Part shown: positions 13,647-13,784 of the stretch, piece by piece | Position numbering within the stretch: position 1 is the first letter of the stretch | Layout: each line of letters opens with the position of its first letter | Assembly (NCBI GenBank): GCA_902462495.1 | Contig: CABQCC010000041.1 | Location: forward strand, 1 to 13,784 | Origin: an uncultured Eubacterium sp. | Lineage (GTDB): Bacteria; Bacillota; Clostridia; Oscillospirales; Acutalibacteraceae | DNA length: 13,784 bases | Direction: 5' to 3' | The notes under the pieces: model-generated | Databases searched by the model: none | What the model was told of the DNA's origin: nothing | The model's input: the letters and a program-made list of their open reading frames with translations, nothing else | Made by a program: the position numbers and the translations under genes

Positions 13647-13784
13647 TTAAACAAGTTCAATGATGCACATTTCAGCAGCATCGCCTCTACGAGGACCTGT
13701 TTTAATTATACGAGTGTAACCACCGTTTTTATCTTCATACTTTGGAGCAATTTCATCAAAAAGCTTCTCTCCGTGCGGATATGT
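13647..13784 (-). CDS. rplQ: 50S ribosomal protein L17, C-terminal part
   Basis: The last 45 residues and the stop codon of an open frame that enters from the right edge. The translation contains LFDEIAPKY, NGGYTRI, KTGPRRGDAA and the terminus IIELV, the strongly conserved C-terminal signature of bacterial L17, a large-subunit protein near the exit tunnel. In Firmicutes rplQ is usually the last gene of the ribosomal protein cluster after rpoA, and a strong terminator directly follows here, which fits. The 5' part is outside the window. Confidence 0.97.
   Translation of the reverse strand, partial: TYPHGEKLFDEIAPKYEDKNGGYTRIIKTGPRRGDAAEMCIIELV

Overview
The window looks like chromosomal core DNA from an anaerobic Firmicute of class Clostridia. 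Signs of this are AT-rich intergenic DNA, strong AAGGAG-type ribosome binding sites, TTGxxx-17-TATAAT promoters, a transketolase split into two subunits, a GTP-type PEP carboxykinase and a DNA polymerase I without proofreading residues. A gut Ruminococcaceae/Oscillospiraceae-type organism fits, but this is inference from gene content only. I see no mobile element, CRISPR array, tRNA or rRNA.

Layout, left to right. (1) 1-2906, minus strand: central carbon genes in the transcription order transketolase N-terminal subunit, transketolase C-terminal subunit, phosphoglycerate kinase (pgk). pgk has its own promoter, with a Rex-like palindrome just upstream. The pgk reading frame loses family homology near position 50 and runs into unrelated sequence containing a GC-rich hairpin, so its C-terminal lobe is missing. 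(2) 3112-5632, plus strand: a two-gene envelope cassette with a polytopic GT-C-like membrane protein followed by a membrane-anchored family 2 glycosyltransferase of the polyprenyl-phosphate sugar synthase type. (3) 5643-5684: a bidirectional terminator shared with the convergent pair to its right. (4) 5687-7223, minus strand: a GT8 glycosyltransferase overlapping a TVP38/VTT-domain membrane protein. (5) 7230-7478: a spacer with no convincing gene. (6) 7532-9313, minus strand: GTP-type PEP carboxykinase, with its own terminator and a structured promoter/leader. (7) 9493-13539, minus strand: a tightly packed polA-rimI-tsaD operon. (8) 13647-13784, minus strand: the 3' end of rplQ (ribosomal protein L17), closing the large ribosomal protein cluster, with a clear terminator before polA.

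How the genes fit together. Transketolase and Pgk link the pentose phosphate pathway to lower glycolysis, and PEP carboxykinase connects C4 acids with PEP. The Rex-like site would tie pgk expression to the NADH/NAD+ ratio. The four genes between them (GT-C-like, GT2, GT8, TVP38) suggest cell-surface glycan or lipid-carrier work. Their substrates cannot be read from sequence. polA, rimI and tsaD are housekeeping genes for DNA repair/replication and for protein and tRNA modification. The best leads are the GT-C/GT2 cassette next to a possible lipid-carrier transporter, the regulatory palindromes at the pgk, transketolase and PEP carboxykinase promoters, and the broken end of pgk.
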